Both the position numbers and the translations under genes were made by a program. From positions 1 to 30,154 of the forward strand of contig JALNXE010000053.1 in assembly GCA_023230525.1 (NCBI GenBank): a stretch of DNA of 30,154 nt, given 5' to 3'. This stretch comes from Desulfobulbaceae bacterium. GTDB lineage: Bacteria; Desulfobacterota; Desulfobulbia; Desulfobulbales; SURF-16. The notes beneath the pieces were generated by a model. The model saw only the letters and a program-made list of their open reading frames with translations. It did no database searches and was not told the DNA's origin. Shown here in pieces: positions 25,601 through 30,154 of this stretch (within the stretch, counting starts at the first letter, position 1; every line of letters starts with the position of its first letter).

Positions 25601-26088
25601 GTGGTCAGATAACCGATTTTCCGACGCTCGTTGAGGAGGTTGATCAACAGAAGAAAGGATGGTTCCTCGACTTGCCGCCCATTGTCGGCACGGCCGCAGT
25701 GTCGCCGGCGACCCGCAGTCTCGGACATTCTGCGCTGCTGGGCGGAATTTTGTTTACCTCGGTATTTCAGCCAAGCGATGACCCTTGTGTCGGCGAAGGT
25801 TACAGCCGGCTGTACGGCCTTTATTACAAGACCGGCACCGCCTATCCGGCTCCGACGATTTTCGGCACCGAGACCGTCATCATCGGCGGTGAGGTGAAGT
25901 ACAGGGCTTTAAAATATGTTGATCTGGGCAGCGGCATGGCCACCTCGCCAGCGATTCATTCCGGCTCCGGCAGCGGCGATGACACGGTTAGTGTCTTTAC
26001 CCAGTTGTCCACCGGTGATGTGTTCCGTCAGACCGCCGATACCGCCCAGACTATAAGAAGCGGTAAAGCCGCCTGGTTTGAGAGATGA
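19666..26088 (+). CDS. pilY1: PilY1-like type IV pilus tip adhesin, very large with internal repeats
   Basis: This 2140-residue exported protein has a signal peptide ending ATSTMALA at about residue 33. The N-terminal part has features seen in PilY1 of deltaproteobacteria: a calcium-like loop D79-D81-D83...D87 (DLDGDGEPD), TTYKHSIDYYGYF, SGNFLNWASMTRIDAIRKIL and VLERAYIP. Two tandem ~65-residue repeats follow (224-288 and 295-359). A second repeat-rich insertion spans about 1187-1428. The conserved C-terminal beta-propeller contains YVGGNDGLLHAFNAG (about 1593) and the calcium loop D1846-D1848-D1850...D1854 (DWDLDYQAD), equivalent to the regulatory site of Pseudomonas PilY1. No von Willebrand A domain with a MIDAS motif was found. 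The ATG at 19666 has GGAGG 5 bases upstream. It is last in the minor-pilin operon. It is roughly twice the length of Pseudomonas PilY1, and the extra mass is largely repeats and insertions. Confidence 0.88.
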   Translation: MIATLLRFGHKKHLLQGLVIGVALWATSTMALAEVSSHTMAEFTSTPISLIESVVSPQVVINSSNDHQLFFKAYNDYSDLDGDGEPDTTYKHSIDYYGYFDPHKCYDYDAVAKRFEPAAVTADKYCTGSNDAYWSGNFLNWASMTRIDAIRKILFGGHRRVDTSTDTVLERAYIPPDIHAFAKYYDGSDVNDLTPFSVNISEPTGSGTPVPTGTSVTSRLISAGSKSFNTNQGGSWVKVGDKVRIVDHANAANYMQGLVTAFDSNDGNPLTVNITEIGGAGTLANWDIIKIFGTGTISLNTNQPGNWLKVGDYVSIVDPANAANYMQGWVTAFDSSDGNPMTVNVTQTGGTGTLATWDIRNHTRVGLTLCNVTYSASANIFSQNVTDPPLIRAAAGNYSFWGAGEVHQCLWEEEDAGNNGKNYNNPYYSGIYAAQDNPVKTDVGLGLNDYVARVQVCIPEIDTDGNEVPDKASGTEKCKSYPYGNLKPFGLLQLYGESKDIPLLFGMIAGTYGKARSGGDMTEMLKNDDKMNGICREINLGIDCNDDGDIDGGTDVGFVSQDDWVDTTHHIGDGTFKRVYTSAGGPITQATKSEGIINTWELFRIYGYQYTTWTYGVTSSGGDKCPLYESPNDTLDFFGDADDSMCSSWGNPFAEIYLTGLRYLAGENAPTDFQSGDGQYIEGINYVTGQWKDPLNSDNYCARINVVNFNSSVISSDTTFTSDPSSIHEELDNNHIGVVKDLDSPRNSRELTEIIGRVEGIYPDTTSPNKKWFVGETAVDQNRKCTAKTITNLGDVRGLCPEGPDLRGGFRIAGLAWYAHVNDIRPDSFPPARKLPGVQKVDTYAVRLAAGNPVIDIPVPGSSNKVTLLPACIDNSKNDYGCTMVDFKIVEPHTEVGGVGHGKFLAIWEDSLQGNDYDLDAGGTIEYTITSSQITITTGVTLENLGFSIGHGYVISGTTQDGLHIHSGTNGFNYNDPTGIAGCSNCYGIADGGTITSRTYTIGTATAGLLEDPLWYAAKWGGFEDKNDNDIPDLPEEWDSKINTNGEKGSDGIPDNYFYASNPQELETALNNVFKAILERTSSGTAAAVVSNNVRGEGALYQAYFEPLKKDQDGREASWIGTVHALWLDRYGFSRQDCRSTDDIAGGECTPNGLLDNYEIDQVVQTFFDETENRTRTKVFTSDDPDTFDPYFMEGVVTIYNAGVVTLEPYSMEGVVSHYDARAMTINPYSMNGTVTAYDPVTGNVSLAITAGTMQGVAGDVFDNWLIYDGTALLSGRSSTSLTLADGGTVDFIIDPAGEWVAVGDDMTLSTYNMQGEQGKSYGNWHVQCLSAAGDSTIIHSITLANTGEKEVTVEDDVFTGCERVKISTFNMNGTAGNTYNDWKVANLTTGADGTSNSPVTLTNTGVLNFVVSPAITWVEPGDRLMLSNFQYVEKELYDIGYLWNAREKLYLETLTDAEIKSNRLYSANASSGRHIMTWIDSDYDSFVDNGEYVDFEQTMFGSVSYGFFDVATQAEAENIVNYIRGVEISGFRTRTVKYTADDTTPEIMRLGDIINSTPTIVSSPQEAFNILYNDMSYAAFRTQYADRRVMAYVGGNDGLLHAFNAGFYGVVNDAGVDKVSYMTTGKNCATGAAATAHPLGSEIWAYAPMNLLPHLKWLKDPNYNHVYYVDSKPRVFDAKIFAIDADHPNGWGTLMVVGMRLGGGAMYIDTGADGFGGAAAANDKTMRSAFVIFDITNPESEPRLLAELQVPDGSFSLVYPATMAFGDNNKWYMIFGNGPNSLQTAASTQNAKVYIFDLSELITPGVTTGAPTGCSLSTVSVSAMKIITCDTAVANSFMGSPVTVDWDLDYQADTAYFGLVGDANATSGRLMRFALNENSSPAFWSAPTTLVLANQPVVGQPAVGIDNLSNKWVYFGTGRYYVMADKTSTAIQTLYGVKDDGSGAAVNAATDMIDATDIDVYTDQDQTIENGPDATVGGGQITDFPTLVEEVDQQKKGWFLDLPPIVGTAAVSPATRSLGHSALLGGILFTSVFQPSDDPCVGEGYSRLYGLYYKTGTAYPAPTIFGTETVIIGGEVKYRALKYVDLGSGMATSPAIHSGSGSGDDTVSVFTQLSTGDVFRQTADTAQTIRSGKAAWFER
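20335..20742 (+). repeat. Tandem 213-base repeat inside pilY1 (two copies)
   Basis: Copies at 20335-20529 and 20548-20742 are offset by exactly 213 bases (71 codons). They encode 65-residue units that are 48/65 identical, both with VGD, ANAANYMQG, VTAFDS, DGNP, GTLA and a terminal WDI. Nucleotide identity is high across ANAANYMQG, which suggests a fairly recent duplication. Confidence 0.88.
23224..23952 (+). repeat. Degenerate repeats in the second pilY1 insertion
   Basis: This segment encodes a run of related short units: PYFMEGVVTIY, PYSMEGVVSHYD, PYSMNGTVTAYD, then longer units containing SSTSLTLADGGTVDF...GEWVAVGDDMTLSTYNMQG, FNMNGTAGNTYNDWKV and WVEPGDRLMLSNFQ. The WVxxGD...Y/FNMxG spacing parallels the N-terminal tandem repeats, so both regions probably derive from one repeat family. 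Confidence 0.65.
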
Positions 26089-26168
26089 TGAAGTAAAGCG
26101 CTGTCTCTTATGCCGCTTGTGATATGAAAATGTAACAGTTTTTTTTGAACAACGGCTTGTCAGGTGTT

Positions 26169-26205
26169 TGACAAAATATGTCATCTGCACTGACAAAAAT
26201 TGTCA
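26169..26205 (+). promoter_or_regulatory. Paired palindromes upstream of pilA, possible PilR binding sites
   Basis: TGACA-AAATA-TGTCA (26169-26183) and TGACA-AAAAT-TGTCA (26191-26205) are perfect 5-5-5 palindromes with centres 22 bp apart, about two helical turns. Another TTGTCA half-site lies at 26157-26162. They are about 130-165 bp upstream of the -24 element, a usual enhancer distance. TGTC is also the core reported for Pseudomonas PilR sites. Confidence 0.6.
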
Positions 26206-26332
26206 CTAAAATAAATGAAGCATGAATGAAGTGATAAATGAACTGCTTGAAAGAGATGAAAATGGAGTGGTAAACGATATTTTTTCGTATGAAAACTGAT
26301 AATTATGAAAAATGTTCTGAGCGATTTTCCTG

Positions 26333-26348
26333 TGGCACGAAACTGGCT
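26333..26348 (+). promoter_or_regulatory. Sigma-54-type promoter of pilA
   Basis: TGGCACG-AAAC-TGGCT matches the TGGCACG-N4-TTGCW consensus with one mismatch, keeping the essential GG and GC at correct spacing. The start would be near 26359, about 75 bases before the pilA ATG. Sigma-54/PilR control of pilA is established in Pseudomonas, Myxococcus and Geobacter. Confidence 0.72.
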
Positions 26349-26433
26349 ATTACAATGAATGAAACTTGGTAAAAATGTCATGGATGACAAGAAAATTATA
26401 ACTAGCAGTTTAATAAAACAAAGGAGGCGTTCC

Positions 26434-27150
26434 ATGATTTCATTGTTAAAGAAAATGCAGAAAAATAACCAGCAAGGTTTTACCCTTGTCGAGTTGATGA
26501 TCGTTGTGGCCATCATCGGCATCCTGGCGGCCATCGCCATCCCGCAGTTTGCGGCCTACCGGACCCGCGCCAGCAATGCAAATGCTAAGGCAATGAATAA
26601 AATGGCAGTATCCGGACAGGCTGATCTGAATTCTGAGTTGGGTTGTTATGGTCATACTGAGACAGCAGCAGCTACTCTTGCAGCAGCTGCTGTTAGCGGG
26701 CAAGGTGCTATTACTGCCGCCGAACAGGCTGTTTCAACTCTGGTAGCTGCTCAGTCAATTGGCGCAACGGCAACTGTAGCAGGTGGCAGGATCGTTGGAA
26801 CACATGCCGTAAACGCTAAAACCTTTTCTGTACCGCTTGGGATCGGTGCTCAAATGGCCGTTTTAGCTTCTGAAAGTGCTGTGACCGCAGGTAGTTGCCC
26901 CAGTGGCGGTTGCTCGAATGTTATTTATACCCGTCATGATAAAGGGGACACAGCCTACGGGTCTGATTCCGATGTGGCTAATGTGCTTTATTCTGTCAGT
27001 AATCCTGTTTGGGGCAAGGAGGCGGTTTCCGCTGGTTTGGTGAATCTTACTACTCCTGTTGTAGTAATAGCAGCTACTGACAATGCCAATAATATTGCCG
27101 GTGCTGCTGGTGGTGGTGCCCCAACTGCTACTTGGGGAGCGGTTCAATAA
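26434..27150 (+). CDS. pilA: Major type IV pilin PilA
   Basis: This 238-residue prepilin has a short leader MISLLKKMQKNNQQG cut before Phe16, then FTLVELMIVVAIIGILAAIAIPQF, the canonical N-terminal helix with Glu at mature position 5. The body is alanine- and threonine-rich, with Cys71, Cys155 and Cys160; the latter two could form a C-terminal disulfide loop (CPSGGC). At about 223 mature residues it is larger than the usual ~150. I place the start at 26434 because AGGAGG lies 6 bases upstream; the upstream in-frame ATG at 26359 would add an unsuitable leader and coincides with the predicted transcription start. The first ~140 bases are GC-rich and conserved, while the body uses many T-ending codons, unlike the neighbours. 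It is flanked by its own sigma-54-type promoter and terminator. Confidence 0.92.
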   Translation: MISLLKKMQKNNQQGFTLVELMIVVAIIGILAAIAIPQFAAYRTRASNANAKAMNKMAVSGQADLNSELGCYGHTETAAATLAAAAVSGQGAITAAEQAVSTLVAAQSIGATATVAGGRIVGTHAVNAKTFSVPLGIGAQMAVLASESAVTAGSCPSGGCSNVIYTRHDKGDTAYGSDSDVANVLYSVSNPVWGKEAVSAGLVNLTTPVVVIAATDNANNIAGAAGGGAPTATWGAVQ

Positions 27151-27176
27151 TTAATCTGCTTTACATATAGTACATT

Positions 27177-27214
27177 AAGCCTCGACTGTTGCATTGGTCG
27201 GGGCTTTTTTTTTT
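27177..27214 (+). terminator. Intrinsic terminator of pilA
   Basis: AAGCCTCGAC (27177-27186) pairs with GTCGGGGCTT (27197-27206) including one T-G pair, and a T10 run follows. It is a strong rho-independent terminator 27 bases after the pilA stop. Confidence 0.9.
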
Positions 27215-27298
27215 AGATTGTAAAGGCTACTAAATATATTCCCCCTCTTGCGGTTCTAAATGTTAGTGAGCATTCTGTGGTAGCCATCTGTTGCATCC

Positions 27299-27327
27299 TT
27301 GTTCATCATATATTTTTGCGTTAATGT
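27299..27327 (+). promoter_or_regulatory. Possible sigma-70 promoter for the pilA-downstream ABC genes
   Basis: TTGTTC (27299-27304), a 17-base spacer and TAATGT (27322-27327) give a moderate sigma-70 match between the pilA terminator and the ABC ATPase gene. A separate promoter would be expected because the pilA terminator is strong. Confidence 0.3.
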
Positions 27328-27424
27328 AATCAGTTGTCAAAGTTTGCTTAGAGAGACTGCCATGATGGCTCAGGTCAGGAAAGAAATAGCCATTTGAACC
27401 TTGAACAGATTTGTGTTTAAACGA

Positions 27425-28195
27425 ATGAATATAACACACGCTAAAAGTACTTCACCGATCATTGAAATCAGCAGATTAACTAAGGGCTTTGGGACGGGAC
27501 GTAGGAAAAATCAGGCTGTTGATAATCTTTCGATTACCATTGCCAGAGGTGAGGTTTTCGGTTTCCTTGGCCCCAACGGTGCGGGCAAGTCCACCACTAT
27601 CAAGTTGCTGCTGGGCTTCCTGAAACCGGATAGCGGCAGTCTGGGCATCTTGGGCAAGATCGTCGGACAGGACGAATTCCGCCAACGGATCGGCTACCTC
27701 TCTGAGTTTCCATTTTTTTACGACCATCTTACCGCCCGGGAAACTCTGCGACTCTCCGGCCGATTGAGCGGTATGTCTAAACAGGCAATAAACCAACGCA
27801 TCCCCATGCTGCTTGAGCGCATGAATCTTCTCAACGCGGCGGATCGCCGGGTGGGGGGATTTTCCAAAGGCATGAAACAGCGCCTCGGTATGGCCAATGC
27901 CCTGGTGCATGACCCGGAGGTGCTGATCTTTGACGAACCCATGAGTGGGCTGGACCCGGTAGGCCGCCACCAGATCAAGAAACTTATCATCGAGCTGAAA
28001 CAGGATGGCAAGACCATCTTCTTCAGCTCACACATCCTGAGTGACATCGAGGCACTGTGCGACCGCATCGGCATCATCAATAAAGGAGTCTTGCTCTATA
28101 GCGGGGGATTGGAGGAGTTTCTTGCCGCCGGCGTTGGCCTGGAAGAACGTTTTGTCAGTCTCATCGAGGAGGGCAACCGTGCAAGCGTTGCGTAA
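27425..28195 (+). CDS. ABC transporter ATP-binding protein, probable PilH-like pilus biogenesis factor
   Basis: This 256-residue ABC ATPase has Walker A GPNGAGKST (49-57), signature FSKGM (146-150, a variant of LSGGQ), Walker B VLIFDEP (166-172) and switch His203 in SSHILSD. It belongs to the DRA/NosF-like class that works with ABC-2 permeases, and the permease gene follows with a 17-base overlap. In Myxococcus xanthus the genes directly after pilA (pilG, pilH, pilI) include an ABC transporter needed for pilus assembly; the same position here suggests the same role. The start is uncertain: ATG 27425 lacks a good ribosome binding site, and TTG 27401 or GTG 27413 in the same frame are alternatives. 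Confidence 0.85.
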   Translation: MNITHAKSTSPIIEISRLTKGFGTGRRKNQAVDNLSITIARGEVFGFLGPNGAGKSTTIKLLLGFLKPDSGSLGILGKIVGQDEFRQRIGYLSEFPFFYDHLTARETLRLSGRLSGMSKQAINQRIPMLLERMNLLNAADRRVGGFSKGMKQRLGMANALVHDPEVLIFDEPMSGLDPVGRHQIKKLIIELKQDGKTIFFSSHILSDIEALCDRIGIINKGVLLYSGGLEEFLAAGVGLEERFVSLIEEGNRASVA

Positions 28196-28997
28196 TATCT
28201 GGTTTCTGGCGCTGGCCACCTGTACCGAAGGCGTCCGACACCGTGCACTGTGGGCCATTGTCTGCCTTGCCGTGCTGCTCACCATGGCCAATCTCGGGGT
28301 CACCACTCTCTACTCCTGGGATCTTGGCAAGGTCTCGGTGGAGTTCGGCCTCTCTGCCGTGGCCTTCACCGGGTTGTTACTGGTTTTTTTTCTGGGCATG
28401 AAGATACTGGCCGATGATTTGGAACGTAGCCGGATCTTCATGCTGCTCTCCCGGCCGGTCTCTATCTGGCAGTACCTGACCGGCAAGTTCCTGGGACTTG
28501 CCATGATTCTGCTCCTGGCCACCATCATTCTCGGTATCTCCGCCGCCCTGTCCATGCAATATGTGCTCTGGCAGTATCCCGTTTATGTTCCGCCCGACTT
28601 CTCCTGGCTGACCTATCTGATGGCCCTTGTCTGCCAGTATATGAGCCTTGTAGTGGTGCTGGCGGTGAGCGTGCTCTGTTTCAGCTTTGCCAGCCAGCCC
28701 TTTGTCGCCTTGCTGCTGGCGGTTTCCTCTTATCTCGTCGGGCAGAACATGGAGCTGCTGCGCCGGGTGGTGGTGGAAAACCCATATGCGGGGGCGCTGA
28801 CTGGTCAGAAAAATTTGGTGATTGCCCTCTCCTGGCTCTTCCCCAACCTCTCGCTCTTTGACAAAAAGTATGTCGCCGCTTACGGAATGGCCTTCAGCAG
28901 CCAGGAGTTTCTGCTGCTCTGTCTCTATGGGGTTTCCTATTCGGTGTTGCTGATCTTTCTCGCTACCCTGCTGTTCAAACGCAAGGAGCTGGCATGA
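28179..28997 (+). CDS. ABC-2 type permease, probable PilI-like
   Basis: This 272-residue polytopic membrane protein has about six hydrophobic segments (e.g. ALWAIVCLAVLLTMANLGV, a FTGLLLVFFLGM segment and LLLATIILGISAAL). DDLERSRIFMLLSRPVSIWQYLTGKFLG after the second helix is the conserved cytoplasmic element of NosY/ABC-2 permeases. It starts at GTG 28179 with GAGGAGGG at optimal distance; the frame is open further upstream, but that part is inside the ATPase gene. The start overlaps the ATPase gene by 17 bases, and the stop overlaps the next gene as ATGA. It is expected to form the membrane part of the transporter with the preceding ATPase. Confidence 0.85.
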   Translation: MQALRNIWFLALATCTEGVRHRALWAIVCLAVLLTMANLGVTTLYSWDLGKVSVEFGLSAVAFTGLLLVFFLGMKILADDLERSRIFMLLSRPVSIWQYLTGKFLGLAMILLLATIILGISAALSMQYVLWQYPVYVPPDFSWLTYLMALVCQYMSLVVVLAVSVLCFSFASQPFVALLLAVSSYLVGQNMELLRRVVVENPYAGALTGQKNLVIALSWLFPNLSLFDKKYVAAYGMAFSSQEFLLLCLYGVSYSVLLIFLATLLFKRKELA

Positions 28998-29884
28998 GCA
29001 GGCGGTTGGCCATCAATCTCCTGACCGGACTGGCCCTGGCCTGCATTTATGCGGCCAGCTACAACGCCTTGCTTCAACAGCGTCATGATGCCCCCCCGTC
29101 AGGCCGTTCCAGTTCCGGAATATGGAATCTGCCGCCAGTTGCGTTGCTTGCCATAGCCGGTGAGTTCAAAGGGCTGATGGCCGACTACCTGACCCTGGAG
29201 GCGGGCGCACAACTGGGCACCGAGCTGGTGCGTAAACCAGAAGGAGGATTTCTGGTTGTCAAAAAGCAGTACGACTGGTCGAGCATCCACCGGTTGCTTG
29301 TTGCCGGTCAAACTCTGGATCCTTCCTTTGCCCAGACCTACATTGTGGCGCAAGGCTGGCTGCCCTGGGAACCTGCAAACATGGTGGCGGAAACCCAGGA
29401 GTTCCTGAAAATTTCCGCCGAAAGCCGTCCCTGGGACTGGCAGCCCAGTCATTTCATGGGGTTCAACGCTTATTATTTTCTGAAAAAATCTGGAGAGGCG
29501 GGGAAATTGTTTCTGGAAGCCGCCAAGAGGCCCAATGCGCCGCTATTTCTTTCCATTCTCGGCGCACGTCTGGCCCAGAAAGGCGGCGAAACCGGCGCGG
29601 CCATTGTTCTTATGAAATCCATGCTGATCGATAAGCCTGAAAGCGATCCCGGCTATGCCGACATCGTTGACCGGCTACATGCCCTGGAAGGCGTCCAGGT
29701 GATCGAGCAGGCCGTGTTGCACTATGAAAAAACATACGGGCGCAAACCGTCATCTCTGGAAGAGCTGACCTCTTCCGGAATTCTTGCTTCACTGCCCGCA
29801 AACCCATACAATGTGCCCTATTGTATGGATAGCGCGGGAACAATCTATTTTGACAACCCCAACTGCCACAGCGAAAATCGTTGA
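28994..29884 (+). CDS. Membrane-anchored protein linked to the pilA ABC transporter, possible PilG counterpart
   Basis: This 296-residue protein has one N-terminal membrane helix (about 6-26) and an otherwise soluble, probably periplasmic part. The middle (about 85-215) is helical with repeat-like character (LLVAGQTLDPSFAQTYIVAQGW, GFNAYYFLKKSGEAGKLFLEAAKRP), suggesting TPR-like helices. The C-terminus (about 232-285) has YEKTYGRKPSSLEELTSSGIL followed by LPANPYNVPY, resembling the end region of GspG-like pseudopilins and related proteins. The ATG overlaps the permease stop (ATGA) with AAGGAG upstream. Its place as third gene of an ATPase/permease unit after pilA makes it a candidate equivalent of Myxococcus PilG, but I cannot confirm homology. 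Confidence 0.65.
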   Translation: MSRRLAINLLTGLALACIYAASYNALLQQRHDAPPSGRSSSGIWNLPPVALLAIAGEFKGLMADYLTLEAGAQLGTELVRKPEGGFLVVKKQYDWSSIHRLLVAGQTLDPSFAQTYIVAQGWLPWEPANMVAETQEFLKISAESRPWDWQPSHFMGFNAYYFLKKSGEAGKLFLEAAKRPNAPLFLSILGARLAQKGGETGAAIVLMKSMLIDKPESDPGYADIVDRLHALEGVQVIEQAVLHYEKTYGRKPSSLEELTSSGILASLPANPYNVPYCMDSAGTIYFDNPNCHSENR

Positions 29885-30154
29885 TTTTAGGGAGATCCTT
29901 TGCATAAAGTTTGATAAAAATCAGTAATAAGAGGGTGGGATCGCAACGTCTCTCCCTTCTAATTTCATTAATGAATTTTATCCACTCAAGAGGAGGGGAA
30001 ATGATTTTAAATTCTACTTCCTTGAAAGTTTTCCTAGGAGTCTGTCGGAGTTTGAGCGGTTATTTTTCATGACAGAGTAACCTCGTCAAAGTCGGGCAGG
30101 TAGATTTTTTTTAACAGTTGCGTTTATTCACCTATGTGAATTGAGCGAAATGCC
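29885..30154. other. Unassigned right end of the window
   Basis: No long reading frame or strong terminator is visible. The segment contains one short ORF with a good ribosome binding site (30001-30072) and an unassigned stretch from about 30036 (CTAGGAGTCTGTCGGAG) that might belong to a mobile-element end. No transposase gene is in the window. Confidence 0.4.
30001..30072 (+). CDS. Possible 23-residue small protein or leader peptide
   Basis: An ATG at 30001 is preceded by AGAGGAGGGGAA, a very strong Shine-Dalgarno match, and opens a frame beginning MILNSTSLKVFLGVCR and ending GYFS before TGA at 30070-30072. It might be a leader peptide, a genuine small protein, or the start of a gene disrupted nearby. 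No homology can be judged at this length. Confidence 0.25.
   Translation: MILNSTSLKVFLGVCRSLSGYFS

Larger units (their letters stand above)
26089..26433 (+). promoter_or_regulatory. pilA upstream regulatory region (345 bases)
   Basis: The region between pilY1 and pilA holds no gene. It contains two 15-bp palindromes (26169-26183 and 26191-26205), a sigma-54-type promoter (26333-26348) and the AGGAGG ribosome binding site of pilA (26422-26427). No strong terminator was seen after pilY1. Confidence 0.65.

Noticed and set aside
19666..26088. von Willebrand A domain in PilY1
   Set aside because: The DxSxS...T...D MIDAS pattern was not found in the N-terminal region; the acidic loop there fits calcium binding instead.
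26434..27150. Conductive (Geobacter-type) e-pilin
   Set aside because: Two aromatic residues fall near the positions seen in Geobacter PilA, but this pilin is about 223 residues long with a large alanine-rich domain, unlike the ~60-residue truncated e-pilins.

Overview
The window looks like chromosomal DNA from a Gram-negative deltaproteobacterium in the broad sense (Desulfobacterota, possibly Desulfobulbales-like). This is an inference from gene content: an archaeal/clostridial-type LeuC/LeuD pair, a sigma-54 promoter in front of pilA, an ABC transporter directly downstream of pilA as in Myxococcus pilGHI, a very long PilY1, and a VPxPA-CTERM (exosortase-type) sorting signal. No rRNA, tRNA, CRISPR array, complete insertion sequence or prophage was recognised.

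Layout. (1) Positions 1-7473, minus strand: the first codons of a gene running off the left edge, then (in transcription order from the right) an HD-GAF signalling protein and a complete yejA-yejB-yejE-yejF peptide ABC importer. Short or overlapping junctions suggest one operon, interrupted only by a small repeat between yejA and yejB. (2) 7670-9632, plus strand: leuC and leuD (isopropylmalate isomerase), separated by an inverted/direct repeat. (3) 9633-11389: a two-gene cassette behind a near-perfect sigma-54 promoter, encoding a secreted cohesin-like/dockerin protein with a TTG start and a VPxPA-CTERM surface protein, closed by a terminator. (4) 11453-12781: an RlmD/TrmA-type RNA m5U methyltransferase, convergent with (5) a minus-strand trio at 12778-15444: M20 amidohydrolase, macro-domain protein and WYL-domain regulator. 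A perfect 9-5-9 palindrome separates the trio from a divergent ARPP-1-like gene (15552-16052), followed by a DUF1566 lipoprotein and a tiny zinc-ribbon-like protein. (6) 17197-26088: a type IV pilus minor-pilin/tip operon (FimT/GspH-like, PilW, PilV, PilX, PilY1). (7) 26089-29884: a sigma-54-type pilA promoter with two upstream palindromes, the major pilin gene pilA, a terminator, then an ABC ATPase, an ABC-2 permease and a membrane-anchored protein that are probably involved in pilus biogenesis. (8) 29885-30154: mostly unassigned, with one 23-codon ORF behind a strong ribosome binding site.

How the parts work together. Regions 6 and 7 form one functional unit: major pilin, minor pilins that prime assembly, a tip adhesin, and a dedicated ABC transporter of the Myxococcus PilH/PilI kind. 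The PilY1 here is about 2140 residues and carries copies of a ~65-residue repeat that I recognise as resembling repeats in phage tail-fibre proteins; this is the most distinctive protein feature of the window. The dockerin/VPxPA-CTERM pair is a compact candidate extracellular module with its own sigma-54 control. The macro-domain/WYL/ARPP-1 neighbourhood is a candidate ADP-ribose-linked stress or conflict module. These last readings are hypotheses; the individual family assignments are firmer than the system-level interpretations.
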